Part shown: positions 23,580 through 32,900 of the stretch, piece after piece
Position numbering within the stretch: the stretch's first letter is position 1
How the letters are laid out: each line of letters begins with the position of its first letter
Source of the DNA: Bacteroidota bacterium
Lineage (GTDB): Bacteria > Bacteroidota > Bacteroidia > B-17B0 > Aurantibacillaceae
Assembly: GCA_021323535.1 (NCBI GenBank)
Contig: JAJONO010000050.1
Span: 1 to 34,189, forward strand
Direction of reading: 5' to 3'
Length of the DNA stretch: 34,189 nt
Translations under genes and position numbers: made by a program
Notes under the pieces: generated by a model
Databases searched by the model: none
The model's input: only the letters and a program-made list of their open reading frames with translations
Told to the model about the DNA's origin: nothing

Positions 23580-24680
23580 ATGTTAGTATTCTTGATTTTT
23601 GTCGTGTACTTTCTGATATTTTTCTTCTGGAAAAAGTATGTTTTATGGCGACCTTCAAAGCCTGTCATTTTTTTATTTCTGCTCACCACTTTTCTTTTTC
23701 CCAGTTGTAAAGAAGAAGAATCCAAAAGCGTTTCTATAACTGCCGCTCAGGATGACAAACGACTATCACCTCAACCGGAAAGTCCCCAAGATGCATTGTT
23801 GCCGGCGGAGGTTCATTGTCTCGAAACCAAAGAAACTAAGTTCTGTCTTATCAATAAAACCAAAGATCCGAATACAAAAACGTACTCAGGAGCAAATATC
23901 TATGTTCAAAAACATGTAAAATCGAACAATGAATGGAAATTCGAATCGGAACATTATGTATTTGAAGAAGAGTTTGATTACTGTGAGTTTGCAAAAGATT
24001 TTGAACTTGTAACTATTGACGGAACAGATTATCTCTATTTTGCTTACAGACTTTCGCCAATGGGCAATGCAACAGATTACACCAATCTACATTTTGTTTT
24101 ATTGTCCTTAAAAGATTTTAAACAAACTATTTTACAATATGGTGGTGAACCGGTGTACGACAAAAAAGGAGCCGATGGTAAAATAAAAGGTGAATGCACA
24201 AACCTTGCTTCCTTCAAAAATAAAACTTCTCTTTTGAACTTCCTTCAGAAAAAAGTGACTAACTCTCCAATGATTTATCACCCCACAGAAGATGATCTGG
24301 ACATGTGTCTCGCCAAAAATTACCGCGAACAGTGGAAGCTCGACAATCCTGATGTTGACATTTACTTTCCGCTCTTTAAAAAAGAAACTCCACTTCGCAT
24401 CACCTATTACGACGAAAGTATTTTTCCGGACAAGAATAGCGAAACCTTTGACTTCATTGAAAATAATAAGTATAGAGCTGTTACTCTTTTCAGAGGTGAT
24501 GTTCTTGCTTATGACAAAACCAAAAACAAATATTTCCCGGTTCTTGTGAATGAATGTTCACATGGGTGCAACAAAAGTATTTCGTTTAAAAGTGAGAACG
24601 TGCTTGAGATCATTTACTCAGAGGCCAATAATGAAAAAATCATCGTCGATTTGTCGTTGATGATTTATAAAGGTGAATGA
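23580..24680 (+). CDS. Probable lipoprotein of unknown function
   Basis: 366 residues. The N-terminus has two hydrophobic stretches, the second ending in a lipobox-like FLFPSC (Cys at about residue 43) followed by acidic and Ser-rich residues. The body has an even number of scattered cysteines (HCLETKETKFCL, DYCEFAKDF, ECSHGC) and a YLYFAYRLSPMG segment; I do not recognise the family. It starts 5 nt after the second TPR gene, so it probably belongs to that operon. The start is uncertain. The first 40 residues are odd for a lipoprotein, and an ATG at 23645 in another frame would give a much better signal peptide (MATFKACHFLFLLTTFLFPSC) if the seven-T run at 23658-23664 were one base shorter. 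Confidence 0.65.
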   Translation: MLVFLIFVVYFLIFFFWKKYVLWRPSKPVIFLFLLTTFLFPSCKEEESKSVSITAAQDDKRLSPQPESPQDALLPAEVHCLETKETKFCLINKTKDPNTKTYSGANIYVQKHVKSNNEWKFESEHYVFEEEFDYCEFAKDFELVTIDGTDYLYFAYRLSPMGNATDYTNLHFVLLSLKDFKQTILQYGGEPVYDKKGADGKIKGECTNLASFKNKTSLLNFLQKKVTNSPMIYHPTEDDLDMCLAKNYREQWKLDNPDVDIYFPLFKKETPLRITYYDESIFPDKNSETFDFIENNKYRAVTLFRGDVLAYDKTKNKYFPVLVNECSHGCNKSISFKSENVLEIIYSEANNEKIIVDLSLMIYKGE

Positions 24681-24692
24681 AATTAAAGTAAA

Positions 24693-24760
24693 AAGCCGCA
24701 GATTTCGCGGATTTCACAGATTAAATCTCTTTCTGCGAAAATCCGCGAAATCCGCGGCTT
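24693..24760. terminator. Long CGCGGA-type hairpin between convergent genes
   Basis: A 22-bp arm at 24693-24714 (AAGCCGCAGATTTCGCGG...) pairs with 24739-24760, with a single mismatch and a 24-nt loop. On the minus strand it is followed by TTTTTACTTT, so it should end transcription of the leftward PorE-like gene, and possibly of the rightward lipoprotein gene too. The left arm plus loop reads as three 9-bp steps (GCAGATTTC GCGGATTTC ACAGATTAA), the same CGCAGA vocabulary as the repeats at 1-248. Confidence 0.8.
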
Positions 24761-24774
24761 AAAAAACAGAATGC

Positions 24775-26421
24775 TTATTTCTTCAACAAATACCCTTTTT
24801 CAAGCGTTACAGTTTCTTTATCGCTTGTTGCAAGATTAATTCTTTCGGTAATATCTTTAAATCCTTTTTTCTTAACAGTTAAGTTATATCCACCACCTTT
24901 TATAGTGAAGAAATATTCTCCGTTCTCATTTGTATTGGTGGAAGATATCTGCGCGCCGGAATCATCGGTTAAAAGTATCTCAACATCCGGAAGTCCGTAT
25001 CCTTCGTATCCATCACGAACCGTTCCTTTTAAAATGCTGAGGCCATTGCTTACCTTTTTCTTTCCATCCGCTTCAAGAATAGCGTAATCTTTTAAGTCGA
25101 TCTTATAAATATCATTTTCTCCGAGTCCGCCTTTACGTTCACTTGAAATGTACGCGAATTTAGCATCGGCGCTAATGGTTAATTGTCCTTCTTTAGCGCC
25201 ACTATTGATCGGGTATCCTAAGTTAACAGGATCGCTCCATTTTCCGTTGGTGTACACAGTTTTGAAAACATCATAGCTTCCCATACTTTTTGGACCGTTA
25301 CTACAGAAGAATAAAGTTTTTCCATCAGGAGCAAGAAACATTCCTGCTTCGTCGTACGCTGTGTTTACCGCAGGACCAAGATTCACAGGCTTACCCCATT
25401 CTTTTTGGTTAGGACGTTCTACCATCCAGATATCGCTTCCGCCAAAACCTCCGGTACGTTCGCTTGTGAAGAAATATTTTTTTCCATCAGGAGAAACGCA
25501 GGCTCCACCTTCCCAATAACTTGAAGCAATTGGTTTTCCGATAGGCGCTGGTGTTTTCCATTTTCCGCTGTTTACTTTACTTACGAATACATCTCCGCCA
25601 CGCGATTCCTTATCGTTGATATCATTTTTATAAAGGAAGATCTGTTTTCCGTCGGCAGAAATACTGGTACAGGCATCGTGCGCTTTTGTGTTAATAGAGC
25701 CAGGAACCTCGTCCGCTTTTCCAAATGTTTTTTTGGCAGAATCATAAGCGGCAATGTAAATGTCTTCGAAATATTTTCCATCTCCTTCAGCATCTACTTC
25801 CGAATTAGTTGTTTCAGGACGGCGGGTTGTAAATACAAGCTTAGATCCATCGGCTGTAACACAAGGGTTTTTATCGTCGTATTCGCTGTTAATGTCAGCG
25901 CCAAGATTACTTACCTCAACGGTTAAAGGAGCGGCGATCATAGCTTTAGCATTCTGACACTGGCTTAAAAGAAGATCGGCTTCCTCCATGCTTTCTTTAT
26001 CTTTTGAAGGAACAGATTTATAAGTATTGAACTCTTCGATGGCTTTATCAAAATCTTCTTCGATCTGATAAATTTTGCCAAGCATCACATGAGTTTCCGG
26101 TTTAAAATTATTTTTCTTTTCTTTCGCTTTCAAAAAATTTTCTTTCGCTTTTGGAAAATTTTTCAATCCGAAATAACAATACCCGATGTAATGAAGAACG
26201 GTTGAATTCTCAGGCTCGTTTTTCTCAACTTCGCGATAGGTGTTAAGTGCGCTGACATACTGGCCCGCATACAGTTTTTGTTTGGCCAGGATCATTTTAG
26301 CTGCATCGCCGGCATCTTTGAACATGCTGCCACCGCCTTTTTTATCTTTCTTTTTGATAGAATCGTTCTGAGCTGAAGTAATAAGGGAAATAAACAGGAA
26401 AGCGAATAAAAATCTGGTCAT
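24775..26421 (-). CDS. TPR-PD40 beta-propeller protein, PorE-like but without OmpA domain
   Basis: 548 residues with a signal peptide (MTRFLFAFLFISLITSAQ). After a Lys/Gly-rich linker come three TPRs (about 40-145: YVSALNTYREVEKNEPEN, FPKAKENFLKAKEKKNN, FDKAIEEFNTYKSVPS). A PD40/WD40-like propeller follows (PCVTADGSKLVFTTRR; SISADGKQIFLYKN; ACVSPDGKKYFFTSER; MFLAPDGKTLFFCSNG; LTISADAKFAYISSER). Last is a carboxypeptidase-regulatory-like domain (LKGTVRDGYEGYGLPDVEILL ... NENGEYFFTIKGG). PorE and its relatives have this order plus a C-terminal OmpA peptidoglycan-binding domain; here the protein stops after the third domain. It may be a T9SS accessory or periplasmic scaffold. Confidence 0.85.
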   Translation of the reverse strand: MTRFLFAFLFISLITSAQNDSIKKKDKKGGGSMFKDAGDAAKMILAKQKLYAGQYVSALNTYREVEKNEPENSTVLHYIGYCYFGLKNFPKAKENFLKAKEKKNNFKPETHVMLGKIYQIEEDFDKAIEEFNTYKSVPSKDKESMEEADLLLSQCQNAKAMIAAPLTVEVSNLGADINSEYDDKNPCVTADGSKLVFTTRRPETTNSEVDAEGDGKYFEDIYIAAYDSAKKTFGKADEVPGSINTKAHDACTSISADGKQIFLYKNDINDKESRGGDVFVSKVNSGKWKTPAPIGKPIASSYWEGGACVSPDGKKYFFTSERTGGFGGSDIWMVERPNQKEWGKPVNLGPAVNTAYDEAGMFLAPDGKTLFFCSNGPKSMGSYDVFKTVYTNGKWSDPVNLGYPINSGAKEGQLTISADAKFAYISSERKGGLGENDIYKIDLKDYAILEADGKKKVSNGLSILKGTVRDGYEGYGLPDVEILLTDDSGAQISSTNTNENGEYFFTIKGGGYNLTVKKKGFKDITERINLATSDKETVTLEKGYLLKK

Positions 26422-26496
26422 AAGCTTAGGATTTAATGTCGAATCTAATTTACAATTTTATGCCGAATTATCGAAAAAGTTTTATAATTTTATAAT

Positions 26497-28074
26497 ATGA
26501 CAAAAAATATACGTATTGCAATTTTAGCATGCTTTTTTATCTCGGGCTTTATGAAAGCGCAAACGCCAACATGGGCCGATGATATTGCTCCTATTTTATA
26601 CAATAACTGTACCAGCTGTCACCATACAGGCGGTGTGGCTCCCAATTCGCTTATGACCTATAACGATGCCTACAATTTCAGGTTCATGATCAAGGCTTAT
26701 GTTGAGAGTGGTTACATGCCGCCTTGGCCCCCGGATCCTAACTACAGACACCTTGCCTTTGAAAGGGTAATATCTAACTCTGATAAAGCAAAAATATCGT
26801 CGTGGGCGCTTAATAATGGCCCACAGGGAAATACAGCCAACGCGCCAACACCTCCTACTTACACCAACAATTCCACACAATTAAGTTCGGTTGATTTCTC
26901 TGCTAAAATGCAGGATTATGTAGTGAATACATCCAGTGATCTTTACCGTTGTTTTGTGATCAACACCAATTTCGCGCAAGACATGTTTGCCTCTGAAATT
27001 GAAGTGAAACCAGGCGATCCTTCTATCGTTCACCACGTTCTTGTTTTTGAAGATACTACAGCAACTATCAAAACAAAAGACAGTTCTGATGTGGGTGCCG
27101 GATATACTTCTTTCTTCGGAACAGGAAGTAGTGATTCTAAACTCGTTGGTGAATGGGTTCCCGGAACAGCTCCTATCAAATTTCCAACCAATATGGGGGT
27201 TCGCCTGAGAAAAAATACCAGGATTGTTTTACAGATCCATTATCCTGCTGGCACATTCCTGAAGCTTGACAGTACCCGTATAAATATCAAATTTGCGCCA
27301 AGCTCGCCACGCGAAGTTTTCCTCGCTCCTATTCTTTCCGAAAGTAATATTACAAACGGACCGTTCACCATTCCGGCCAATACTGTAAAAACGTTCAAGC
27401 AGCAATACACCAACACATATCCTGTTCCGTTTACTATTCTTTCTACCGCGCCACACATGCATCTTATTGGCAAAAAATATAAAGTATATGGTGTAAGTAC
27501 CACCAACGACACGCTTCCGATCATAAACATCAACAACTGGGATTTTAAATGGCAGGGCGTTTACTCGTTCCGGAGTCCACTTAAAATTGATCCTGGAATG
27601 AAGATCTTTGGTGAAACCGAATACGACAACACGTCTTCTAACCCAAATAATCCGAATAGTCCGCCACAACAAATAAGTTACGGCGAGAGCACCACAGAAG
27701 AAATGATGCAGACCTATTTCGCGTTCCTGCTTTACCAGCCGGGCGATGAAAATATCATTGTAGACAATTCGCCGATTGTAGGAATAAAGGATAATCTGAA
27801 AAATGAAGTCGTAAAATCAGTTCAGTTATACAATGTATTCCCAAACCCAGGCAAATCAGTTTCTAAATTAAGTTATTACTCTCCTTCTGAAATGCCTGCC
27901 AAAGCGAAGATCATTTCCATGGAAGGAAAAATCATGAAAGACTGGCCGGTAACCATGCATTCAGGCTTTGGAGAAATCAGTTTTAATGTGGAAGGTATGG
28001 CAAAAGGACAATATTTTATCAGTATTGAAACAAAAGGATATACTAAAACAAAAACATTTTTAATCAATGAGTAA
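26497..28074 (+). CDS. Haem c / copper type II monooxygenase-like fusion with T9SS sorting domain
   Basis: 525 residues. After the signal peptide (MTKNIRIAILACFFISGFMKAQ) comes a cytochrome c-like domain with the haem motif C38-T-S-C41-H42 and a probable Met ligand in YMPPWPPDP. The middle resembles the copper type II ascorbate-dependent monooxygenase fold (PHM/DBH type): VHHVLVFED, LQIHYPAG, APHMHLIGKKYKVYG and a Met-rich EEMMQTYFAFLL give the usual His-His, His and His-x-His plus Met ligands. The C-terminus is a T9SS type A domain (YNVFPNPGKSV ... KGQYFISIE). The haem domain could supply electrons to the copper site. The substrate is unknown; hydroxylation of an extracellular compound is an inference. 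The 3' end overlaps the next gene by 8 nt. Confidence 0.8.
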   Translation: MTKNIRIAILACFFISGFMKAQTPTWADDIAPILYNNCTSCHHTGGVAPNSLMTYNDAYNFRFMIKAYVESGYMPPWPPDPNYRHLAFERVISNSDKAKISSWALNNGPQGNTANAPTPPTYTNNSTQLSSVDFSAKMQDYVVNTSSDLYRCFVINTNFAQDMFASEIEVKPGDPSIVHHVLVFEDTTATIKTKDSSDVGAGYTSFFGTGSSDSKLVGEWVPGTAPIKFPTNMGVRLRKNTRIVLQIHYPAGTFLKLDSTRINIKFAPSSPREVFLAPILSESNITNGPFTIPANTVKTFKQQYTNTYPVPFTILSTAPHMHLIGKKYKVYGVSTTNDTLPIININNWDFKWQGVYSFRSPLKIDPGMKIFGETEYDNTSSNPNNPNSPPQQISYGESTTEEMMQTYFAFLLYQPGDENIIVDNSPIVGIKDNLKNEVVKSVQLYNVFPNPGKSVSKLSYYSPSEMPAKAKIISMEGKIMKDWPVTMHSGFGEISFNVEGMAKGQYFISIETKGYTKTKTFLINE

Positions 28075-28459
28075 GAAATTTTTAATCCCTGCTTCCGTTA
28101 CAATTTTCTTTAGTATTTTATTTATGGTGAGCTGCGACAAAAAAGTGGCCAAACTCGAGACCCCCGCAACAGCAGTTGTACCGCCTCCTGCGGGATTCTG
28201 CGACACCATTAGCTACAATAAACACATTGGCCCTATCATGCAAACCAAATGCGCTTTAGGAACAGGTTGTCATGGTTCGGGCGCGCCACGTACAAATCTT
28301 ACAAGTTACGCTTCTGCAAAAGGAATTGGTGAAGGAGGAAGTTTAAAAGCGCGTGTTATTGACGGATCGCCTTCGTTCATGCCGCAGGGAAGTCAGTTAC
28401 CTCAAAACGAAAAGGACCTGATTCAATGCTGGATCAATAACGGTTTTAAGGAACAGTAA
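28067..28459 (+). CDS. Small lipoprotein with cytochrome c-like CX5CH motif
   Basis: 130 residues. The signal peptide ends in the lipobox LFMVSC (Cys23), so the protein is membrane-anchored. The short domain has SYNKHIGPIMQTKCALGTGCHG, where cysteine and Cys-His are five residues apart (C-A-L-G-T-G-C-H) instead of two, and a possible Met ligand in SFMPQGSQLP, ending LIQCWINNGFKEQ, as in small Bacteroidota cytochromes. Haem binding is likely but not certain with this spacing. It overlaps the monooxygenase-like gene by 8 nt and should be made with it, possibly as its electron-transfer partner. Confidence 0.75.
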   Translation: MSKKFLIPASVTIFFSILFMVSCDKKVAKLETPATAVVPPPAGFCDTISYNKHIGPIMQTKCALGTGCHGSGAPRTNLTSYASAKGIGEGGSLKARVIDGSPSFMPQGSQLPQNEKDLIQCWINNGFKEQ

Positions 28460-28490
28460 GCGACCTGATCTTTGTATCCTGATTCTGCAG

Positions 28491-28514
28491 CTTGATTCCA
28501 TATAAGGAGTCAAG
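28491..28514. terminator. Hairpin between convergent genes (haem lipoprotein and der)
   Basis: CTTGATTCC (28491-28499) and GGAGTCAAG (28506-28514) form a 9-bp stem with one G-U pair and a 6-nt loop. An A/T-rich stretch follows. It lies in the 87-bp convergent gap. Confidence 0.5.
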
Positions 28515-28546
28515 AAGCCAGAAACAAGAACCAGGATATAATAATT

Positions 28547-29854
28547 TTATACTTTTTTTCTTATACTTACAACAATCGGAACACCGCTGAAATCGTAGCG
28601 TTCACGGATCTTGTTTTCAAGGAATCGTTTGTAACTTTCGCTTACATATTGCGGAAGGTTGCAGTAGAACATAAAAAGCGGTTCGCCTTTTAACTGCGAA
28701 ATATATTTGATCTTTATCTCTTTTCCTTTGATAGAAGGCGGCGGTTGATTATCAATTACCGGAAGTAAATAATCGTTCAGTTCGCGTGTTTTTACGTGAC
28801 GTGTTTTGTTTTCGTAAACATACATGGCCACTTCCACCGCTTTCATAATACGTTGTTTATCTGTAACCGAAACAAAAATGATAGGAATATCCTTGAATGG
28901 AGCGATCCTTTCGCGGATCTTATCTTCGTACTGTTTTGCTGTCTTGGTATCTTTTTCAATAAGATCCCACTTGTTTACAATGATCGCAAGACCTTTCCTG
29001 TTTTTTTCAATGAGACTTAAAATACTAAGATCCTGTGCTTCCACACCATGTTCGGCATCGATCATCAACAAACAAACATCGCTGTTTTCAATGGCGTTAA
29101 TGGTGCGCATGACACTGTAAAATTCAAGATCTTCATGAACCTTTGCTTTCTTACGCATTCCGGCTGTATCAATGAGCCAGAAATCATGTCCGAATTTTGT
29201 ATAACGCGAATTGATCGTATCTCTTGTCGTTCCTGCAATTGGTGTAACAATATTTCTTTCTTCACCGAGAAGCGCGTTGGTAAGTGAGGATTTTCCTACA
29301 TTCGGGCGACCAACAATGGCAATGCGCGGAATATCGGCCTGTTCAATGGCCCCATCATCCTGTGGAAAAGTGGCCACAACCGCGTCGAGAAGATCGCCTG
29401 TACCGCTGCCATTTATAGCAGAAATTGAATAAACTTCTCCTAATCCTAATTGATAGAATTCGGCAGAATAAGCTGCCCGTTCATGATTATCTACTTTATT
29501 GGAAGCAAGAACAACTTTCTTTTTGCTTTTGCGGATGAGATTGGCTACCTCTTTATCGTACTCTGTAACCCCATCATTTACATCCACCAGGAAAAGCAGT
29601 GATGTACATTCGTCAATAGCAATTTTTACCTGTTTACGGATCTCGCCTTCAAAAATATCATCGCTTCCGTGAATGTATCCTCCGGTATCAATAACGCTGA
29701 ATTCAACTCCCTGCCATTCGGCTTTGCCATAATGCCTGTCGCGCGTAACACCAGCTACTTCGTCGACTATAGCCTGACGTGTTTCAGTAATACGGTTAAA
29801 AAGTGTGGATTTCCCCACATTAGGGCGGCCCACTATAGCTACGATGTTTGGCAT
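28547..29854 (-). CDS. der: Ribosome-associated GTPase Der (EngA)
   Basis: 435 residues, the normal length. Der is a double GTPase that acts in maturation of the 50S ribosomal subunit. The first G domain shows [11 protein letters not shown] (G1), DTGGYIHG (G3) and SNKVD (G4). The second shows [20 protein letters not shown] and VNKWD. The C-terminal KH-like domain runs from about 350 to the end ([17 protein letters not shown] ... [21 protein letters not shown]). A full-match -7 box lies 7 nt before the start codon, so the leader must be very short. Confidence 0.97.
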   Translation of the reverse strand: MPNIVAIVGRPNVGKSTLFNRITETRQAIVDEVAGVTRDRHYGKAEWQGVEFSVIDTGGYIHGSDDIFEGEIRKQVKIAIDECTSLLFLVDVNDGVTEYDKEVANLIRKSKKKVVLASNKVDNHERAAYSAEFYQLGLGEVYSISAINGSGTGDLLDAVVATFPQDDGAIEQADIPRIAIVGRPNVGKSSLTNALLGEERNIVTPIAGTTRDTINSRYTKFGHDFWLIDTAGMRKKAKVHEDLEFYSVMRTINAIENSDVCLLMIDAEHGVEAQDLSILSLIEKNRKGLAIIVNKWDLIEKDTKTAKQYEDKIRERIAPFKDIPIIFVSVTDKQRIMKAVEVAMYVYENKTRHVKTRELNDYLLPVIDNQPPPSIKGKEIKIKYISQLKGEPLFMFYCNLPQYVSESYKRFLENKIRERYDFSGVPIVVSIRKKV

Positions 29855-29861
29855 GAGGGCG

Positions 29862-29869
29862 CAAAGATA
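29862..29869 (-). promoter_or_regulatory. -7 box for der, 7 nt before the start codon
   Basis: Minus-strand TATCTTTG, a full match to TAnnTTTG. I see no good -33 box. A transcript from here would have a leader of only a few bases. Confidence 0.5.
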
Positions 29870-29948
29870 CTAAATTTAGAGGAAAACCTGCTCTTCCGGC
29901 GAATTAAATAAACAGGTAGTAAGTTCCCCTCATTGGCCCACTTCTGTA

Positions 29949-29980
29949 CTTGGAAAAAAGGGGTCTAAAGCGTATATTTG
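29949..29980 (+). promoter_or_regulatory. Promoter of the large surface protein gene, -7 box 4 nt before ATG
   Basis: CTTG at 29949-29952, a 20-bp spacer and a full-match TATATTTG at 29973-29980, then GTTT and the ATG at 29985. Spacing predicts a leaderless mRNA. Confidence 0.6.
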
Positions 29981-29984
29981 GTTT

Positions 29985-32900
29985 ATGCGTAAAATTGTCC
30001 TGATCTGTATATTTTATTCGATTTGTTTCATGGCTTTTTCGCAAAAAGATCCATCCAGAGGTGTGGTCATACCGAAGATAAGCCCGGGTTTAAAATTCAC
30101 TGAAAATGTAGGGCAATGGGATAACACTATTTTATTCAGGGCTCAATTAGATGGAGGGCTCTTATTTCTTGAGAAAAATTGTGTCACTTTTAATTTTTAC
30201 GATAAAAAGAAATACAGGGCAATTCATTTAGGAGGATTTGAAAAAAAAATATTTAAAGATTATAATATCGGATGCCACGCTTACAAAGTACATTTTGAAG
30301 GATGTAACACGAACGCTGAAGTGGCAAAAGCTCACAAAGGAAGTTTCTACGAAAATTTCTATTCAGGAAAAGATCCGAAAAAATGGAAAAGCAATGTTCA
30401 AAACTATCACCAGGTTTGGTTAAAAAATCTGTACTCAGATATTGATTACGAAATCATCTCTTCTGCTACAGGGCTTAAATATAATTTTCATGTTCAGCCT
30501 GGCGGGGATCCTTCTAAGATCCAAATGAAATATGAAGGAGCCGACCATCTGAAACTCAAAGATGGAATTCTGATAGTAAAACTAAGCATTAATACCGTCT
30601 ATGAAAGAAAGCCCTTCGCTTATCAGCTGATTAATGGAGTGATGAAAGAAGTGAAATGTAATTACAAACTTAACAACACAACATTAAGTTTCGATTTTCC
30701 TGATGGATACGATCAATCCCATGAACTCATTATCGACCCCGTTCTTGTATTTGCAGCCCAGGCAGGATCCACAGCAGATAATTTCGGTATGACCGCCACA
30801 TTTGATCAGCAAGGGAATCTGTTCAGCGGAGGAACTGTGTTTGATATCGGATATCCATATGTGATAGGCTCCTACAGTAACACCTTTAACGGACCGCCTG
30901 CGTACGGGAATACTGATGTGTTTATCACAAAATACAATTCAACCGGCACCGGATTGCTCTATTCTACCTACATGGGAGGAGACCGTACAGAGGTTGTTAC
31001 CAGCTTAATTACTGACAAAACCGGAAACTTATATCTTCTTGGTGCAACTTCTTCAACTAACTTTCCTGTGACTGCCGCCGCTGCTTATACAACATTTGCT
31101 GGCGGGAGTAACATTGGCTTTATTAGTAACGGGTCTGTTTTTCTTAATGGAACTGATATTTATATTGCAAAATTCAATCCAGGCGGAACTTCGTTGCTGG
31201 CTTGTACTTATTATGGCGGCAACGGTAATGATGGCGTTAATTATAATAACGCTCTTACTGCTATTAATTATAACCTTGCCCCCGCACCGGGAACGCAATC
31301 TACAAATGTTACCAATTATGACTCGCTGCAGACAAATTATGGAGATACATATCGTGGCGAAATTCAACTCGATACCTTAAATAATGTTTATATAGCCAGT
31401 TCTACCAGGTCAGGCAATATTCCGATAATTAATGGTTTTGATAACACGCTGGATGGAAAACAGGATGCTATTATTGCAAAATTTGATACCAATCTGAATA
31501 ACATCATTTATAGCAGTTACCTTGGGGGTAGTGAAAAAGATTGTGGAAATGCTTTGTTTGTAAGACCTAATTTTGAAGTGTATGTAACAGGCGGAACCTG
31601 TAGCAACGATTTTCCTTCTGCAAGCGGAGGACAGTTATCGACGTATTCGGGAGGCAAAGCAGATGGCTTTCTCACCAGGATCAGTTCAACAGGGGCTATC
31701 ATGCAATCAACCTATATTGGCACTTCACTTTACGATAATTCGTTTTGTGTTTCGTGTAACGTTGCAGGAGATCCATATGTGTTCGGACAATCTTCCGGTA
31801 ATATGGCAGTTATTGTTCCTTCGGGAGCCACAACTATTTATAGCGTAGCTAATACGCATCAATTCATCACACGTTATAACAATTCGCTTACAACAAAATT
31901 AATGTCAACTGTATTTGGCGCAAATACCGCCACTATGGATATTTCTCCTTCTGCTTTTGCTGTTGATGAGTGCAATGGTAATATCTATTTGTCGGGTTGG
32001 GGTGGAAACATTTTAACCGGGCCTGCTATGTCGGGAATGCCATTACAGGCGGCTACACAGGCAACCACCAGCGGGTATGATTTTTACCTTATGGCTCTTT
32101 CGCCAAATGCCGGTAGTCTTTTGTATGGTTCTTATTTCGGTGGTGGACAAAGCCAGGAACACGTTGATGGAGGAACTTCGCGTTTTGATAGGAAAGGGGT
32201 TATTTATCAATCCGTATGCGCAGGATGTGCTTCCTGTTTTGGCTGTCCAGGGAACGATGATTTTCCGATTTTCCCAAACCCAGGTGTTTGGCCATGCCTC
32301 ACACCAACCAGTTGCCCTAATGGACCAAACTTTAATCCTTCAAACTGTAATAACGGTGTATTTAAAATCGATTTTAAATATCAAAACACAGTAGCAACTT
32401 TAAATACAAGCACTGTGGCAGGTTGCCCTCCGCTAACAATCAATCTTTCTAATGCTACTCCCGGAACCGGATTTGTATGGTATCTTCCAAGCGGAACAAA
32501 CTCGGTTACTACAAATCCGGTTATAACTTTCAACAATCCGGGAACGTATACTATTTCTCTTGTTGTTCACGACACGACTAAATGTGTAAAAAAAGATAGC
32601 GCAGTAAAAATCATTACGGTTCACCCTAAACCAACCTCCGCTTTTACAGCAACCGTTTCTCAATGCTCCAATACACTAACTGCAACAAATACATCAACAG
32701 GTTCCGGTAATTCTTATGTATGGCATTTTGGTGATGCAACCCCTACTTCTACGGTCTCTAATCCTACTCATGTATATGCTTCATCGGGAACATATACGTT
32801 ATCACTGATAGGAACAAACTCCCTTGGCTGCAAAGACACTGTGAAGCAACCAGTCACGGTTTTTATATTTAGCCCGGGCATAGCCGCCGGCTCAACCATA

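Noticed and set aside
23179-23725. Minus-strand reading frames of 81-97 codons inside the second TPR gene and the lipoprotein start
   Set aside because: Antisense shadows of clearly coding plus-strand genes.
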